Shown piece by piece: positions 7,535 through 14,624 of a DNA stretch of 16,629 nucleotides. Every line of letters begins with the position of its first letter. Positions within the stretch are counted from its first letter, which is position 1. The position numbers and the translations under genes are program-made. This DNA is from an uncultured Lachnoclostridium sp. (GTDB lineage Bacteria; Bacillota; Clostridia; Lachnospirales; Lachnospiraceae): assembly GCA_958425285.1 (NCBI GenBank), contig CATZVV010000013.1, forward strand, positions 1-16,629. Direction: 5' to 3'. The notes beneath the pieces were generated by a model. The model made no database searches, was not told the origin of the DNA, and saw only the letters and a program-made list of their open reading frames with translations.

Positions 7535-8440
7535 ATGAGTAAAGCACTTGCAGTAAATTTTGCGGGAATCACTTTTGAAAACCCTGTTACAACTGCTTCA
7601 GGCACATTTGGTTCAGGAATGGAATATGCTGAATTTGTTGATTTAAAAAAGCTTGGTGCTGTTACAACAAAAGGGGTTGCTGATGTACCATGGGCGGGAA
7701 ATCCAACTCCAAGAATTGCAGAAACGCATGCTGGAATGTTAAATGCAATTGGCTTGCAGAATCCGGGAATTGACACGTTTATCAGTCGTGATCTTTCCTA
7801 CCTTAAAGAGCAAGGTGCAAAAGTGATTGTAAATGTATGCGGGCATTCCACGGAGGAATACATCGAAGTGGTAGAGCGTTTGGCGGAGGAAGATGTTGCT
7901 ATGCTTGAAATCAATATTTCCTGCCCAAATGTAAAAGAGGGCGGTATTGCTTTTGGACAGAAGGCATCGGCCGCGGAGAAAATTACAAGATCTGTAAAGA
8001 AGGTTGCGAGGCAACCCATTATTATGAAACTGAGTCCAAATGTTACAGATATTACAGAAATGGCAAAAGCCGTAGAAGCAGGAGGGGCAGATGCCGTTTC
8101 CTTGATTAACACGATTACAGGAATGCAGATTGATGTAAAAAGAAAGGTATTTGCACTTGCTAATCAGACAGGGGGAATGTCTGGACCATGTATCAAGCCA
8201 ATTGCGGTTCGAATGGTTTATCAGGTGGCAAATGCTGTAAAGATACCCATTTTGGGAATGGGCGGTATACAGAATACAGAGGATGCTCTGGAATTTATGA
8301 TGGCAGGGGCAACAATGGTAGCAGTGGGAACAGCAAATTTCTTTCATCCCAATGCAACGTCAGAAATTATTGATGGCTTAGAAGCTTATGTAAAAAATGA
8401 GAAGATAAATCATATTAGTGAGATTATTGGCTGTGTTTAG
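7535..8440 (+). CDS. pyrD: Dihydroorotate dehydrogenase B, catalytic subunit
   Basis: FMN enzyme that oxidises dihydroorotate to orotate; this class IB form works with PyrK and NAD+. The 301-residue TIM barrel has TASGTFG (20-26) for FMN phosphate contact, LQNPGID (74-80), catalytic base Cys130 in NISCPNV, MKLSPNVTD, and the late phosphate loop GMGGIQNTEDA. Class I enzymes use Cys where membrane class II enzymes use Ser, so this is the soluble type. I chose ATG 7535, which follows GGAGGA (7525-7530), over an in-frame TTG at 7523 that overlaps that site. Confidence 0.95.
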   Translation: MSKALAVNFAGITFENPVTTASGTFGSGMEYAEFVDLKKLGAVTTKGVADVPWAGNPTPRIAETHAGMLNAIGLQNPGIDTFISRDLSYLKEQGAKVIVNVCGHSTEEYIEVVERLAEEDVAMLEINISCPNVKEGGIAFGQKASAAEKITRSVKKVARQPIIMKLSPNVTDITEMAKAVEAGGADAVSLINTITGMQIDVKRKVFALANQTGGMSGPCIKPIAVRMVYQVANAVKIPILGMGGIQNTEDALEFMMAGATMVAVGTANFFHPNATSEIIDGLEAYVKNEKINHISEIIGCV

Positions 8441-8490
8441 AATTGTGAAAATAGCGGAGTGGGAATATCTGATTACAAGGAGGTTAAAAG

Positions 8491-9165
8491 ATGGAGCAAT
8501 ATAAAAAAGAATTTATTGAATTTATGGTCGATTCTAAAGTTTTGAAATTTGGTGACTTTACTCTGAAAAGCGGAAGAAAATCACCATTTTTTATGAATGC
8601 AGGTCTATATGTGACAGGGATGCAATTAAGAAAACTGGGGGAGTATTACGCCAAAGCGATTTATGAGAATTACGGTGCGGATTTTGATGTGCTTTTTGGC
8701 CCGGCATATAAAGGAATTCCATTAAGTGTTGCTACAACAATGGCATTTAGTGAACTATATGGAAAAGAAATCCGCTACTGTTCCAATCGGAAGGAAGTGA
8801 AGGATCATGGGGATGCCGGTATTTTGTTAGGCAGTCCGATACATGATGGGGATAAGGTGGTTATTATCGAAGATGTGACAACATCCGGCAAGTCAATTGA
8901 AGAGACCTTCCCGATTATAAAGGCGCAGGGAGAAGTAGAGATTATTGGATTAATGGTTTCTCTCAACCGAATGGAAAAAGGAAAGGGAAACAAAAGTGCT
9001 TTGGATGAAATCAAAGAATTATACGGCATTAAAGCAAATGCCATAGTCACGATGGCAGAAGTAATGGAGCATTTATATAATAAACCTTATCGTGGTGAAA
9101 TTATTATCAATGATGAGATCAAAACGAGACTGGATGATTATTATAGTAGGTATGGTATTCATTAA
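8491..9165 (+). CDS. pyrE: Orotate phosphoribosyltransferase
   Basis: Transfers phosphoribose from PRPP to orotate to make OMP. The 224-residue protein has FTLKSGRKSPFF (23-34), FGPAYKGIPL (69-78), the catalytic-loop motif RKEVKDHG (100-107) and the PRPP-binding motif VVIIEDVTTSGKS (123-135). ATG 8491 lies 7 bases after a perfect AAGGAGG (8477-8483). It is the last gene of the cluster and is followed at once by a strong terminator. PyrC, PyrD/PyrK, PyrE and PyrF together complete the pathway from carbamoyl-aspartate to UMP. Confidence 0.95.
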   Translation: MEQYKKEFIEFMVDSKVLKFGDFTLKSGRKSPFFMNAGLYVTGMQLRKLGEYYAKAIYENYGADFDVLFGPAYKGIPLSVATTMAFSELYGKEIRYCSNRKEVKDHGDAGILLGSPIHDGDKVVIIEDVTTSGKSIEETFPIIKAQGEVEIIGLMVSLNRMEKGKGNKSALDEIKELYGIKANAIVTMAEVMEHLYNKPYRGEIIINDEIKTRLDDYYSRYGIH

Positions 9166-9175
9166 AAATTTTATG

Positions 9176-9211
9176 TGTGCTTGCGATTTGGTTCGCGGGC
9201 ACATTTTTTTT
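9176..9211 (+). terminator. Intrinsic terminator after pyrE
   Basis: TGTGCTTGCGA (9176-9186) pairs with TCGCGGGCACA (9193-9203) over 11 base pairs, two of them G-U, around the loop TTTGGT, and is followed directly by eight T (9204-9211). It begins 11 bases after the pyrE stop and should end the pyrimidine transcript. Confidence 0.93.
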
Positions 9212-9388
9212 GTTAAAATTTTGGTGGGAGAACGGTTGATATATCGGACAGGTGGCAACTACAAATGAAAGAGAAAAGAGTATACGGTATTATTGGAACT
9301 TGCCGTACAAGCCGGTAGTTTTGCTTTCAGGAGAAAGTTTGTGAAACTTCCACGAAATTTTCCAAAAATAATTGTGACATCTTTCCAA
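9212..9388 (+). other. Intergenic region with inverted repeats, no assigned gene
   Basis: Between the pyrE terminator and the next promoter I see no conserved gene. It holds several small symmetric elements. AACTAC (9257-9262) can pair with GTAGTT (9315-9320), enclosing TACGGTA (9283-9289) with TGCCGTA (9301-9307). AAGTTT-GTG-AAACTT (9335-9349) is a perfect inverted repeat. GAAACTTCC (9343-9351) and GAAATTTTCC (9354-9363) are near-direct repeats. These could be operator sites or RNA structure; nothing matched a riboswitch I know. Confidence 0.4.
9265..9318 (+). CDS. Possible 17-codon leader peptide
   Basis: ATG 9265 lies 9 bases after AGGTGG (9250-9255) and opens a 17-codon frame ending at TAG 9316-9318, encoding MKEKRVYGIIGTCRTSR. 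The small stem 9283-9307 lies inside it. It may be a leader peptide or a chance frame; no homology is recognised and no strong promoter is evident upstream. Confidence 0.2.
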   Translation: MKEKRVYGIIGTCRTSR

Positions 9389-9417
9389 TTTACAATTTAA
9401 AAGATAGGTGATATGAT
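9389..9417 (+). promoter_or_regulatory. Promoter of the Tad-like locus
   Basis: TTTACA (9389-9394) and TATGAT (9412-9417) are separated by exactly 17 bases; each matches five of six consensus positions. Transcription would start near 9424, giving a leader of about 26 bases with AAGGGGG (9436-9442) and the TTG start at 9450. The inverted and direct repeats at 9335-9363 lie just upstream and could bind a regulator. Confidence 0.6.
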
Positions 9418-9449
9418 TAACGCATTCCACTTGCAAAGGGGGTGTGAGA

Positions 9450-10283
9450 TTGAAAATCGCATTCTGGAGTATGCAAAGAGGAAGAAATGGCGTCACAAGC
9501 AATCTGGCTTGTACCTGTATCTTATCAAATATGCGTCATGAACGTCGTATGATGCTATTTGAAAATCATCCCAATATTCAAAATTTAGGCAATATTTTAT
9601 TTTGTCAAAATTCCAATGATTTCATGCGAGAAAATATAAATTATGGGAAGCCACATGGACTGGAGCAGTTGTTGCGGCAGTTTGACCAAGGTGTCTGGAT
9701 GAATGAAGACCAACTTGTTGCTGCATCATATGTTGTCCCCGGAAAGAAAATTTTTTATCTTCCCAGATATTTATATTCCAATCCAGATTATATGGAATAT
9801 GAGTTACAACAGTATTTACCCGCTTTTTTGGAAACGGTAGAAAGTTTTTGTGAGACTGTTTACATTGATGTTTCCGGAAATCAGAATCATAGTACGAGAG
9901 AACTGTTAAGAAGGGCAGATATGGTTGTTATTAACCTTTCACAAGATCCATACATTTTAGATGAAATTTTTCAAAACTTCTCGGAAATACGCCGTAAGGC
10001 ATTCTATCTAATATCAAATTATGATGAACATTCCATCTATCACCGGGACAGGATTCTTAAAGAGTATAAAATTCCACAAAGCCATATTGGGGTGATTCCG
10101 TATAATGTCAGGTTCGCTAATGCAATAGCGGAAGGACGTCTTATTTCTTTTCTTCAAAGCAATTACTCCTGTCAAAGTTCCAATATTAACTATGAGTTTA
10201 TAAAAGAGGCAAAGAGGTCAGTAGAAAAGATGGATTACCTGGCATTTTTGCTTGCACACGGAGGGGGGAGAACATCTCTTTGA
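9450..10283 (+). CDS. TadZ/CpaE-like ParA-family ATPase with atypical P-loop
   Basis: A 277-residue protein starting KIAFWSMQRGRNGVTSN, the position and shape of the deviant Walker A loop of MinD/ParA proteins. Compared with KGGVGKTT, the loop reads R-G-R-N-G-V-T-S: the signature Lys is Arg10 and the P-loop Lys is Val15. Further on are VYIDVSGNQ (the usual Asp strand) and ADMVVINLSQD (the VxxPE-like strand). TadZ/CpaE proteins place Tad pilus machinery, often at a pole, and atypical P-loops are known in this family. There is no N-terminal receiver-like domain. I prefer TTG 9450, 7 bases after AAGGGGG; GTG 9444 is too close. The stop overlaps the next start. The gene's place at the head of a locus with TadA and T2SF genes supports the call. 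Confidence 0.75.
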   Translation: MKIAFWSMQRGRNGVTSNLACTCILSNMRHERRMMLFENHPNIQNLGNILFCQNSNDFMRENINYGKPHGLEQLLRQFDQGVWMNEDQLVAASYVVPGKKIFYLPRYLYSNPDYMEYELQQYLPAFLETVESFCETVYIDVSGNQNHSTRELLRRADMVVINLSQDPYILDEIFQNFSEIRRKAFYLISNYDEHSIYHRDRILKEYKIPQSHIGVIPYNVRFANAIAEGRLISFLQSNYSCQSSNINYEFIKEAKRSVEKMDYLAFLLAHGGGRTSL

Positions 10284-13279
10284 AAAATAAAGTAAAGCAG
10301 CTTTTAATTATAATTTTAGCTCTTTGGCTAATCATTGGGTGGATTGTTGATTCTCAAAACAAATCCTCAGAGATTATTGTAAAGGCACAGGAAAAAGTGG
10401 ATACATTTTCCAAGTTAAAAACGGCATTAGAATCAAATATACAAAAGAATATTATACTTACAAAGGACATCATTTTATCAGAAAAAATTTATGTCAATGG
10501 TATAAAATCAATTGATGGAAATGGTTATGGTATTATAAGACAGGGAACAGCGAGAAAGTCATATCAGGGGACAATGCTTTATATAGGGAAGACAGGCAAA
10601 TTTAAGGCAAAACTTAAATTGAAAAATATTACGATTAGTGGAAATACAGAAAATCCATATGTAAAGGATAATATGCAGGGAAGAATACTTGAAATTTTTC
10701 AGTCTGGAAGTTCTGTTGTATTGGAGGCTGGTTGTATTCTTGAAGGTAACTGCAATACCCAGAGAAAGCTGGATGGTGGAGGGGCTGTTACAGTGAATTC
10801 AGGGACGCAACTTATAATGGAGGAAGGAAGTGTTATCTGCAATAATAAAAGTGTAACGGGTGGTGCAGCAGTTCGAATTTGTGAAGGTGGTTCCTTTTTT
10901 ATGAAGGGAGGAAACATTCGAAAAAATGCAGTATATGCCAGATCAGAAGAAGGCGAGTATCAAGGACTGGGTGGGGCAATACATAATCGAGGGAAGGTTA
11001 TTTTGATGGGTGGCAGAATCTATGAAAATGAGGCTTGCAATCCAGAACAGGAGGAAGGTGCGGGATTGGGTGGGGCCATTTATAATCTGTCAGACTTAAA
11101 AATTGAGGGAACAACGATAGATCATAATTGTTCTTTTTCAGGTGGAGGTGGGATTTATGCAACGGATGGCTCTAAGGTCACAATGAAACAAGGTGCCGTA
11201 TTTGGAAATGATACCGTTCCCTCAATGGGGGGAGGGTTTTATATTAATAATGGCAGTTTGTTTGAACTCCAGGGAGGAGAAATATATGGAAATGCAGCGG
11301 GAACCGGGGCTGGTATATATATCAGTAAAAAGGAAAGTAAATTGTATATGACCTCAGGATATATTTTTGCAAATTATGCATATAACAGTGGAAAAAAGAC
11401 AGGGGGAGGTGTGAGAAATAATGGTGCCTATGTAAAAATAGAAGGAGGGGGAATCGGAATGAATGAAACGGGAGAGGAAATTGGAAATTATACCCCCAAT
11501 GCAAGTCCCGGACACTATGGCAGTGCAATTTGTAATTCAGGATATATGGAAATTAGAGACGGAATGATAAGAAGCATGAATTATGAAGGGTTTCCGGTTA
11601 TCAATACAGGTGTTATACAATATGACAACAAAAGACCAAAAGGGTTTTGGGGAACAGGAAAGATTGCAGTAGTAAACGAGGGAGAAATGATTGTAGGAGC
11701 AAATGAAACAGCAAGCATTGGTTCAGAGTTTGAAATTGGAATAAAAAATACAGGAGTATTAAAGGTTCTCAGGAATTCTACTATCAAAGGAAAGCACTTT
11801 GGGATTGTAAGTGAAGGAAAATGTATGATTTATGATGGAAAAATTATTGCTTCCGAAAAAGCTGTCAGGGCAGAAAAAGGTACGATTCAGATGGGTGGAA
11901 AAAACGAATGTCAAACGATTTTTCTTGGTAAAAATGTATCCCTTCAGACGGAGGATGAAATTGAATGTGGAATGACAGAGATAGAGCCGGTGGATTACTT
12001 TGAGGACAGGCTGCTTGTAAAACCGTTAAACAAAGGACAAGACATATGTAAATTGTATAATATGTTTCAATTGATGGAGCATCCCGGTTATTATATGAAA
12101 CAAAAAGAGGATGGACTTTATGTTGGAGTAAAAAGATATGGCGTTGAATTTCATGCAAATGGCGGAGTAGGTGTAATGGAACAGTTATCCGTTCTGATTG
12201 GGCAGCAGGTTGCTTTGCCCAAAAATCAATTTTCAAGAGAAGGGTATCAATTTATCGGATGGTCACGTAAAAAAATACTAAATGCTGCCAAAAAAGATGT
12301 GGAGTTTGCGAACCAGGAAACTGTCAATCTTTCGGAAAAGAATGGTGAAATTGTTAAACTATATGCTTTGTGGGTAAAGAAACCGGTTATAGAATTTACA
12401 GTAGATGACATTAAAATTTATGAAGGGGAAAATATAAAAAAAGAGTATTTGAGCCCTTATATAAAGGCAGTAGATTTTAAAGATGGAGATTTATCTTCTC
12501 ACGTTTGTCTCGATAAGATTGTTTATTCTAATGGAAATAAAGTACTTCTTCCAACAAAGGTAAATACAGGGGAGAAAAATATCGGGATAGCGTTGGCAAC
12601 ATATTCTGTTAAAAATTCAGAGGGGATTACGGCATCCAAAGAAATGAAGATTTTCATTTTGCCAAATGAAAAACCTCAGATACAAGTAAAAAGCAGATAT
12701 TTTTTTCTAGAAGAAGTAGATGGGATGAGCAAGGAGGAATTCGAAACAGATATAAAGAAATACATCGTTATAAAAGATGATGTAGAATCTCGGGAAGATC
12801 TTTTGGAAAATTTAACAATTGGATTTCCGGAGAAAGATTTCAGAAAAGAGGGAAAATATAATTTTTTAGTAACTGTTAAGGATCAGTATGGTCATCGCTT
12901 TTATATGAAAAAAGGAGAAAAGTATCAGTACGGAATGGGAAAGACAAAGATGGCACCATTGTATGTGTATGTTGTAAAAAAACATTCAGAAAGCCAAAAG
13001 AACAAAAGGTATGTTCGCTTCCTTTCAGAGGAATTTATGAAAACGTTATCAAAACATTCTAAATGGAAAAAAGAGTCATTATATTCCAGACTGCAAAAGC
13101 AATTTGAATTTAGAGGAAAAGAGTCATTTGTTTGCCAAAACTGGCATTTTTCCAGAGAGGATATACAGAAGGCAAAAGATTGGATATATAACGTTGAAAA
13201 TCCATTTTTACAAGTAAATAATGAGAAATTTTATCTATTTTTGAAGAAAAGAAATTGCTGTATTTTTGAAAGGGGGTGA
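10280..13279 (+). CDS. Large cell-surface beta-helix protein with InlB-type repeat and Ig-like domains
   Basis: A 999-residue exported protein. Residues 7-23 form a hydrophobic signal or anchor. Residues 80-560 are a Gly-rich parallel beta-helix with recurring GGAI/GGGI turns (GGAIHNRG, GGAIYNLS, GGGIYATD, GGGFYINN) and MxGGxIxxN strands. Residues 620-699 match a Listeria-Bacteroides (InlB B) repeat (VEFHANGG to LYALWV). Residues 703-793 and about 798-900 look like Ig-like DUF5011-type domains (FKDGDLS; TVKDQYGH). The C-terminal 100 residues are basic and mostly helical. There is no LPxTG signal. TTG 10280 follows GGAGGGGGGAG and overlaps the previous stop. Likely an adhesin or pilus-associated surface protein; no enzymatic site is visible. 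Function is inferred from architecture and context. Confidence 0.75.
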   Translation: MKNKVKQLLIIILALWLIIGWIVDSQNKSSEIIVKAQEKVDTFSKLKTALESNIQKNIILTKDIILSEKIYVNGIKSIDGNGYGIIRQGTARKSYQGTMLYIGKTGKFKAKLKLKNITISGNTENPYVKDNMQGRILEIFQSGSSVVLEAGCILEGNCNTQRKLDGGGAVTVNSGTQLIMEEGSVICNNKSVTGGAAVRICEGGSFFMKGGNIRKNAVYARSEEGEYQGLGGAIHNRGKVILMGGRIYENEACNPEQEEGAGLGGAIYNLSDLKIEGTTIDHNCSFSGGGGIYATDGSKVTMKQGAVFGNDTVPSMGGGFYINNGSLFELQGGEIYGNAAGTGAGIYISKKESKLYMTSGYIFANYAYNSGKKTGGGVRNNGAYVKIEGGGIGMNETGEEIGNYTPNASPGHYGSAICNSGYMEIRDGMIRSMNYEGFPVINTGVIQYDNKRPKGFWGTGKIAVVNEGEMIVGANETASIGSEFEIGIKNTGVLKVLRNSTIKGKHFGIVSEGKCMIYDGKIIASEKAVRAEKGTIQMGGKNECQTIFLGKNVSLQTEDEIECGMTEIEPVDYFEDRLLVKPLNKGQDICKLYNMFQLMEHPGYYMKQKEDGLYVGVKRYGVEFHANGGVGVMEQLSVLIGQQVALPKNQFSREGYQFIGWSRKKILNAAKKDVEFANQETVNLSEKNGEIVKLYALWVKKPVIEFTVDDIKIYEGENIKKEYLSPYIKAVDFKDGDLSSHVCLDKIVYSNGNKVLLPTKVNTGEKNIGIALATYSVKNSEGITASKEMKIFILPNEKPQIQVKSRYFFLEEVDGMSKEEFETDIKKYIVIKDDVESREDLLENLTIGFPEKDFRKEGKYNFLVTVKDQYGHRFYMKKGEKYQYGMGKTKMAPLYVYVVKKHSESQKNKRYVRFLSEEFMKTLSKHSKWKKESLYSRLQKQFEFRGKESFVCQNWHFSREDIQKAKDWIYNVENPFLQVNNEKFYLFLKKRNCCIFERG

Positions 13280-13283
13280 GAAA

Positions 13284-13472
13284 ATGACAGAATTTTTACA
13301 GGAGTATGGAAAAATTATTATAGCAGTTTTGGTAATACTTGCTTTGGTTGCAATTGTGATTTTATTTAAAACACCAATTACAAATATGTTTTCTTCTTTA
13401 TTCAGTAACTTCTTTTCATCTGTGAATTCAAGTGCGGGATTATCTGTTCCGGTTTTTTCACCAAAACCTTAG
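13284..13472 (+). CDS. Small Flp-like pilin candidate
   Basis: A 62-residue protein: MTEFLQEYG, a hydrophobic helix at about 10-28 (IIIAVLVILALVAIVIL), FKTPITNMFSSLFSNF, then a Ser/Pro tail. Flp pilins of Tad systems have a Glu-Tyr-Gly core at the start of the mature hydrophobic helix; here it is at residues 7-9 with no long leader. The FK-x-x-IT segment resembles clostridial Flp1-like proteins. ATG 13284 follows AGGGGG (13271-13276) by 7 bases. It lies just before tadA, and a strong hairpin after it could favour its expression over downstream genes, as expected for a main structural subunit. Whether it is processed by a prepilin peptidase is unknown. Confidence 0.65.
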   Translation: MTEFLQEYGKIIIAVLVILALVAIVILFKTPITNMFSSLFSNFFSSVNSSAGLSVPVFSPKP

Positions 13473-13487
13473 GGAAAATGTAATGGA

Positions 13488-13528
13488 CAGGAAACTGCTG
13501 TATTAATAGAAATAAGAGCAGTTTCCTG
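13488..13528 (+). promoter_or_regulatory. 12-bp perfect hairpin between pilin and tadA
   Basis: CAGGAAACTGCT (13488-13499) and AGCAGTTTCCTG (13517-13528) are perfect inverted repeats around a 17-base loop. The following bases (ATTGTGTT) are not a good U tract, so it may act as an mRNA stabiliser, a processing site or a leaky terminator that raises the small pilin relative to the downstream genes. Confidence 0.65.
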
Positions 13529-13565
13529 ATTGTGTTAGAAAAGGAAAACAGAAAGGAGGAGCAGA

Positions 13566-14624
13566 ATGGATGCATTTGAGGAAAAGTACTTATTAAGTCG
13601 GCGGGACTATGGGTTACTCTATCCATATATCGTGGATGAAGAGGTAACAGACATTAATTGGAATGGGAGACAACTATGGATTGATCATTTGAAAAAGGGA
13701 AGGTATATGGCAATTGAAGTATTATCGGAGGAGTTTGTTGATCGGTTTTCTACACTTCTGGCAAGTATTGTGAGCATACCTTTTAATAAAATGAATCCAG
13801 TTTTGGAAGCAGAAACGGAAGAGTTGAGGATTAGTATTGTGCATACAAGCGTGGCACATACAGGGATTACGATTTCTATGAGGAAAGTTCCGGCAGTCCG
13901 CAGGTTAGAAACAAATGAAATGACTCAAAATGGATATTGTGAGGAGGCGGTTGGGATTTTCCTCAAAAATTGTATTCTGGCACATTGTAACATTGCCATT
14001 TGTGGGATGCCTGGGGCTGGAAAGACAGAGTTATTAAAATTTCTGACAAAATATATTCCTGCGCGGGAGCGTGTTATTACAATTGAAGATACCTTGGAGA
14101 TACATTATCAAAGAATAAATCCGGACAAAGATTGTGTAGAAATGAAGGTGGCGGAGCGGTTTAGTTATACGGACGCAATTAAGGCATGCCTGAGACAGTT
14201 GCCGAAATGGATTATTCTTTCTGAAGCGAGGTCAAAGGAGGTAAGGTATCTTTTGGAATCATTAAGTACAGGAACATATGGACTTACAACATTGCATACA
14301 GATGATGTGAGAAATATTCCAGATCGAATTCAGAATATGGCAGGAGGTAGTTTAGATTCAGAGCGGATTATGAATGATACATATAGTTTTTTACAAATTG
14401 GAGTATTAGTAAAAAGTAATGTTGGAAAGGGTGGAAAAATAAGTCGGTGGATTGAGCAGATTGGTGTGTTTGAGAGAACAAGTATTGACTTAAGTCATTC
14501 CAAGAATCAGGTATTTATGCTTGTGGAGGGCGGGAAGCTGATAGAAACAGATTTACCGCCACATCTAGGAAAGCGGTTTGAGGAGGTTGGGATTCATTCT
14601 GCATTCGGTAGCAGGGAGGTTTAG
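13566..14624 (+). CDS. TadA/CpaF-type secretion ATPase
   Basis: Hexameric ATPase of the type II/IV secretion superfamily that should power pilin assembly from the cytoplasmic face. In 352 residues it has an N-terminal domain (YGLLYPYIVDEEVTDINW, 15-32; ITISMRKVP, 101-109), Walker A GMPGAGKT (147-154), an Asp box ITIEDTLEIHY (171-181), Walker B with catalytic Glu220 (WIILSEARS, 215-223, where CpaF usually has GEVRG) and a His box TGTYGLTTLHTDD (235-247). It lacks the extra N-terminal helical region of many CpaF proteins, so it is shorter. ATG 13566 follows AAGGAGG by about 6 bases. The T2SF-like gene starts directly after its stop, so the two are tightly coupled. Confidence 0.85.
   Translation: MDAFEEKYLLSRRDYGLLYPYIVDEEVTDINWNGRQLWIDHLKKGRYMAIEVLSEEFVDRFSTLLASIVSIPFNKMNPVLEAETEELRISIVHTSVAHTGITISMRKVPAVRRLETNEMTQNGYCEEAVGIFLKNCILAHCNIAICGMPGAGKTELLKFLTKYIPARERVITIEDTLEIHYQRINPDKDCVEMKVAERFSYTDAIKACLRQLPKWIILSEARSKEVRYLLESLSTGTYGLTTLHTDDVRNIPDRIQNMAGGSLDSERIMNDTYSFLQIGVLVKSNVGKGGKISRWIEQIGVFERTSIDLSHSKNQVFMLVEGGKLIETDLPPHLGKRFEEVGIHSAFGSREV

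Noticed and set aside
7739..8347. 202-codon minus-strand frame opposite pyrD, rich in Cys, His and Asn
   Set aside because: Odd composition arises from reading the complement of pyrD; no domain or start signal supports it.
3019..8490. PyrR-type attenuators between pyr genes
   Set aside because: I saw no conserved PyrR-binding loop or antiterminator/terminator pairs in the gaps; pyrR is not in the window.
9230..9330. Possible cyclic-di-GMP riboswitch before the Tad-like genes
   Set aside because: GGTGGCAAC and GCCGGTAG recall pieces of the GEMM-I motif, but the conserved GACGCAAAGCC-type core and the tetraloop-receptor order are missing.
10280..13279. DNA-level tandem repeat or CRISPR-like array in the Gly-rich gene
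   Set aside because: The repetition is at protein level (beta-helix turns) with irregular spacing and divergent codons; there are no uniform repeats or spacers.
13250..13279. Sortase sorting signal at the end of the beta-helix protein
   Set aside because: No LPxTG-like motif, hydrophobic segment or basic tail of the sorting type; it ends in RNCCIFERG.
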